In this document: piece by piece, positions 4,190 to 5,255 of the stretch
How positions within the stretch are numbered: position 1 is the first letter of the stretch
Layout: each line of letters starts with the position of its first letter
Assembly: GCA_002796165.1 (NCBI GenBank)
Contig: PCWF01000209.1
Coordinates: forward strand, 1 to 5,255
Source of the DNA: Nitrospinae bacterium CG11_big_fil_rev_8_21_14_0_20_56_8
GTDB lineage: Bacteria > Nitrospinota > Nitrospinia > Nitrospinales > VA-1
Length of the DNA stretch: 5,255 bases
Direction of reading: 5' to 3'
Position numbers and translations under genes: made by a program
Notes under the pieces: model-generated
Seen by the model: only the letters and a program-made list of their open reading frames with translations
The model's database searches: none
What the model was told of the DNA's origin: nothing

Positions 4190-5255
4190 TTGGATTCCAA
4201 AAATTTTACCCCCAATATCCTGATCGTCCCCACCGTTGGCGTTGTCCTTCCCATTCTGGGAAGTGTGGTTTCAATTGCATATTTTCCCAACTGGCGTCTG
4301 ATTCAAGAACCCCTTCATTCGGTTATGGAAGCTTTGGGCGGTTTCATTGCACTCGCCTTGTCCGGGATCCTTCTGACCTTAAAATTGCGCCAACCGGAGA
4401 AGACCTATCATTCCTGGATGGCATGCGCTCTCATCGGTATGGGAATTTTGGATGTTTTTCATGCCGCCGTTATGCCCGGAAACGTTTTCGTATGGTTGCA
4501 TAGCCTCGCTCAATTTACCGGAGGATTTTTCTTCGCGCTGGTTTGGTTGCCGAAAAAAATCAGCGATTCTCCGCTCACCCGCGATCTCCCCCTGCCCCTG
4601 TTGTTTGGAACCGCCATTTTGGGTATTGTTTCTATCCATTTTCCCGACCTTGTCCCTGAAATGGTGGTGCGGGGACAATTTTCACCTTTGGCCAAGGCTA
4701 TCAACATCCTTGGGGGATGTGGATTTTTAATTTCCGCCGGATTTTTCGTGGTCCGCTATCATACCTATAGAGCATGGACGGATTACCTTTTTACAATCCA
4801 TTGTTCGCTGTTTGGAGCCGCGGGGGTGTTGTTTGAGTTCTCTCAGTTATGGGACGCGCCCTGGTGGTGTTGGCATCTGTTTCGCCTGATGGCCTACAGC
4901 GTGGGTTTGGTCCTGGTAGTCTCTTCTTACCTGGCTACGGAAAAAGATCTGCGGGAAAGTGAAGCGCGTCTGCGAAGCATCGTCGACAACTCACCATCGA
5001 TTATTTACCTTAAGGATACACAAAGCCGGTTCCTTCTGATCAACAAGCAATTTAACCGGCTGTTTAACGTCAGCAATGAGGATATCAAAGGAAAAACCCC
5101 CCTCGATATATTCCCGGAAGAAGTGGGAACCCAGCATATCGATAACGATCGAAAGGCGATCCAGGCCGGACATCCTTTGGAATCGGAAGAGCATGCTCCC
5201 CATGAGGATGGGCTTCACACTTACCTGTCGGTAAAATTCCCCATCAAGAATGGTG
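4190..5255 (+). CDS. MASE3-like membrane sensor with PAS domain (3' end outside window)
   Basis: 355 codons are open to the window edge from a TTG start, without stop or frameshift. About eight hydrophobic segments are visible (near 10-31, 48-65, 76-93, 100-120, 134-150, 171-189, 199-217, 229-248). The pattern PLHS..E (41-47), then LDVFH (87-91) and a helix with His104, resembles MASE3-type integral-membrane sensors, which keep an LH..E and a D..H pair in their helices; the match is by eye. A short helical linker (about 249-263) leads into a PAS domain (about 264 onward) with IVDNSPSIIYLKD and FLLINKQFNRLF, typical of PAS_4-like folds that bind ligands or transmit signals. The output domain is not visible; GGDEF, GGDEF-EAL or histidine kinase are all possible. 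It is transcribed away from the pilin-like and HD-GYP genes. The TTG start is supported by AGGA 6 nt upstream; the next in-frame ATG (residue 46) would lose the first helix and the LH motif. Confidence 0.82.
   Translation, partial: MDSKNFTPNILIVPTVGVVLPILGSVVSIAYFPNWRLIQEPLHSVMEALGGFIALALSGILLTLKLRQPEKTYHSWMACALIGMGILDVFHAAVMPGNVFVWLHSLAQFTGGFFFALVWLPKKISDSPLTRDLPLPLLFGTAILGIVSIHFPDLVPEMVVRGQFSPLAKAINILGGCGFLISAGFFVVRYHTYRAWTDYLFTIHCSLFGAAGVLFEFSQLWDAPWWCWHLFRLMAYSVGLVLVVSSYLATEKDLRESEARLRSIVDNSPSIIYLKDTQSRFLLINKQFNRLFNVSNEDIKGKTPLDIFPEEVGTQHIDNDRKAIQAGHPLESEEHAPHEDGLHTYLSVKFPIKNG

Noticed and set aside
4183..4503. ATG-started 106-codon plus-strand frame
   Set aside because: Its ATG overlaps the SD of the real gene. 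The translation is Ser/Arg/Cys-rich with no membrane pattern, while the overlapping frame from 4190 encodes a coherent sensor.

Overview
The window comes from a bacterial chromosome, almost certainly Gram-negative. It has intrinsic terminators, Shine-Dalgarno (SD) sites, TTG start usage, an exported DUF1566 protein and membrane-bound signalling proteins of the cyclic-di-GMP type. Base composition looks moderately GC-rich, with AT-rich intergenic stretches. No rRNA, tRNA, CRISPR array, transposase or integrase is visible. The taxon cannot be fixed from this sequence; a deltaproteobacterial or Nitrospinota-like lineage is a low-confidence guess.

Layout, left to right. Positions 1-120 are the 3' end of a plus-strand gene whose product ends in Gly/Gln-rich QQGFP repeats, followed by a probable terminator (147-183). 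A 419-bp gene-free stretch (121-539) carries an extended -10 promoter and a long, structured leader for a small cold-shock protein gene (540-740), which ends in a textbook terminator (758-793). Next is a plus-strand gene with its own promoter (852-880) for an exported DUF1566/Lcl_C-type protein. Its start is best placed at the ATG at 979. It converges, with a 59-bp gap, on a minus-strand pair: an integral-membrane HAMP/HD-GYP phosphodiesterase (1650-3065) and, upstream of it, a membrane-anchored protein with a type IV pilin-like globular domain (3237-3800). A 389-bp gene-free region (3801-4189) separates this pair from a divergent plus-strand gene that runs off the window. That gene starts at a TTG (4190) and encodes an eight-helix MASE3-like membrane sensor followed by a PAS domain; its output domain lies outside the window.

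How the genes may work together. The csp and DUF1566 genes look like independent single-gene units. The right half looks like a signalling neighbourhood. The HD-GYP enzyme retains all the metal ligands expected for c-di-GMP hydrolysis. The divergent sensor belongs to an architecture that usually ends in a GGDEF, EAL or histidine-kinase output, and the pilin-like protein could be a surface or envelope component. A link among these three is inference from position only.

No clearly new multi-gene system is visible. The observations most worth a second look are a possible three-way RNA switch in the csp leader, the pilin-like domain on a non-pilin anchor, and the TTG-started MASE3-like sensor.
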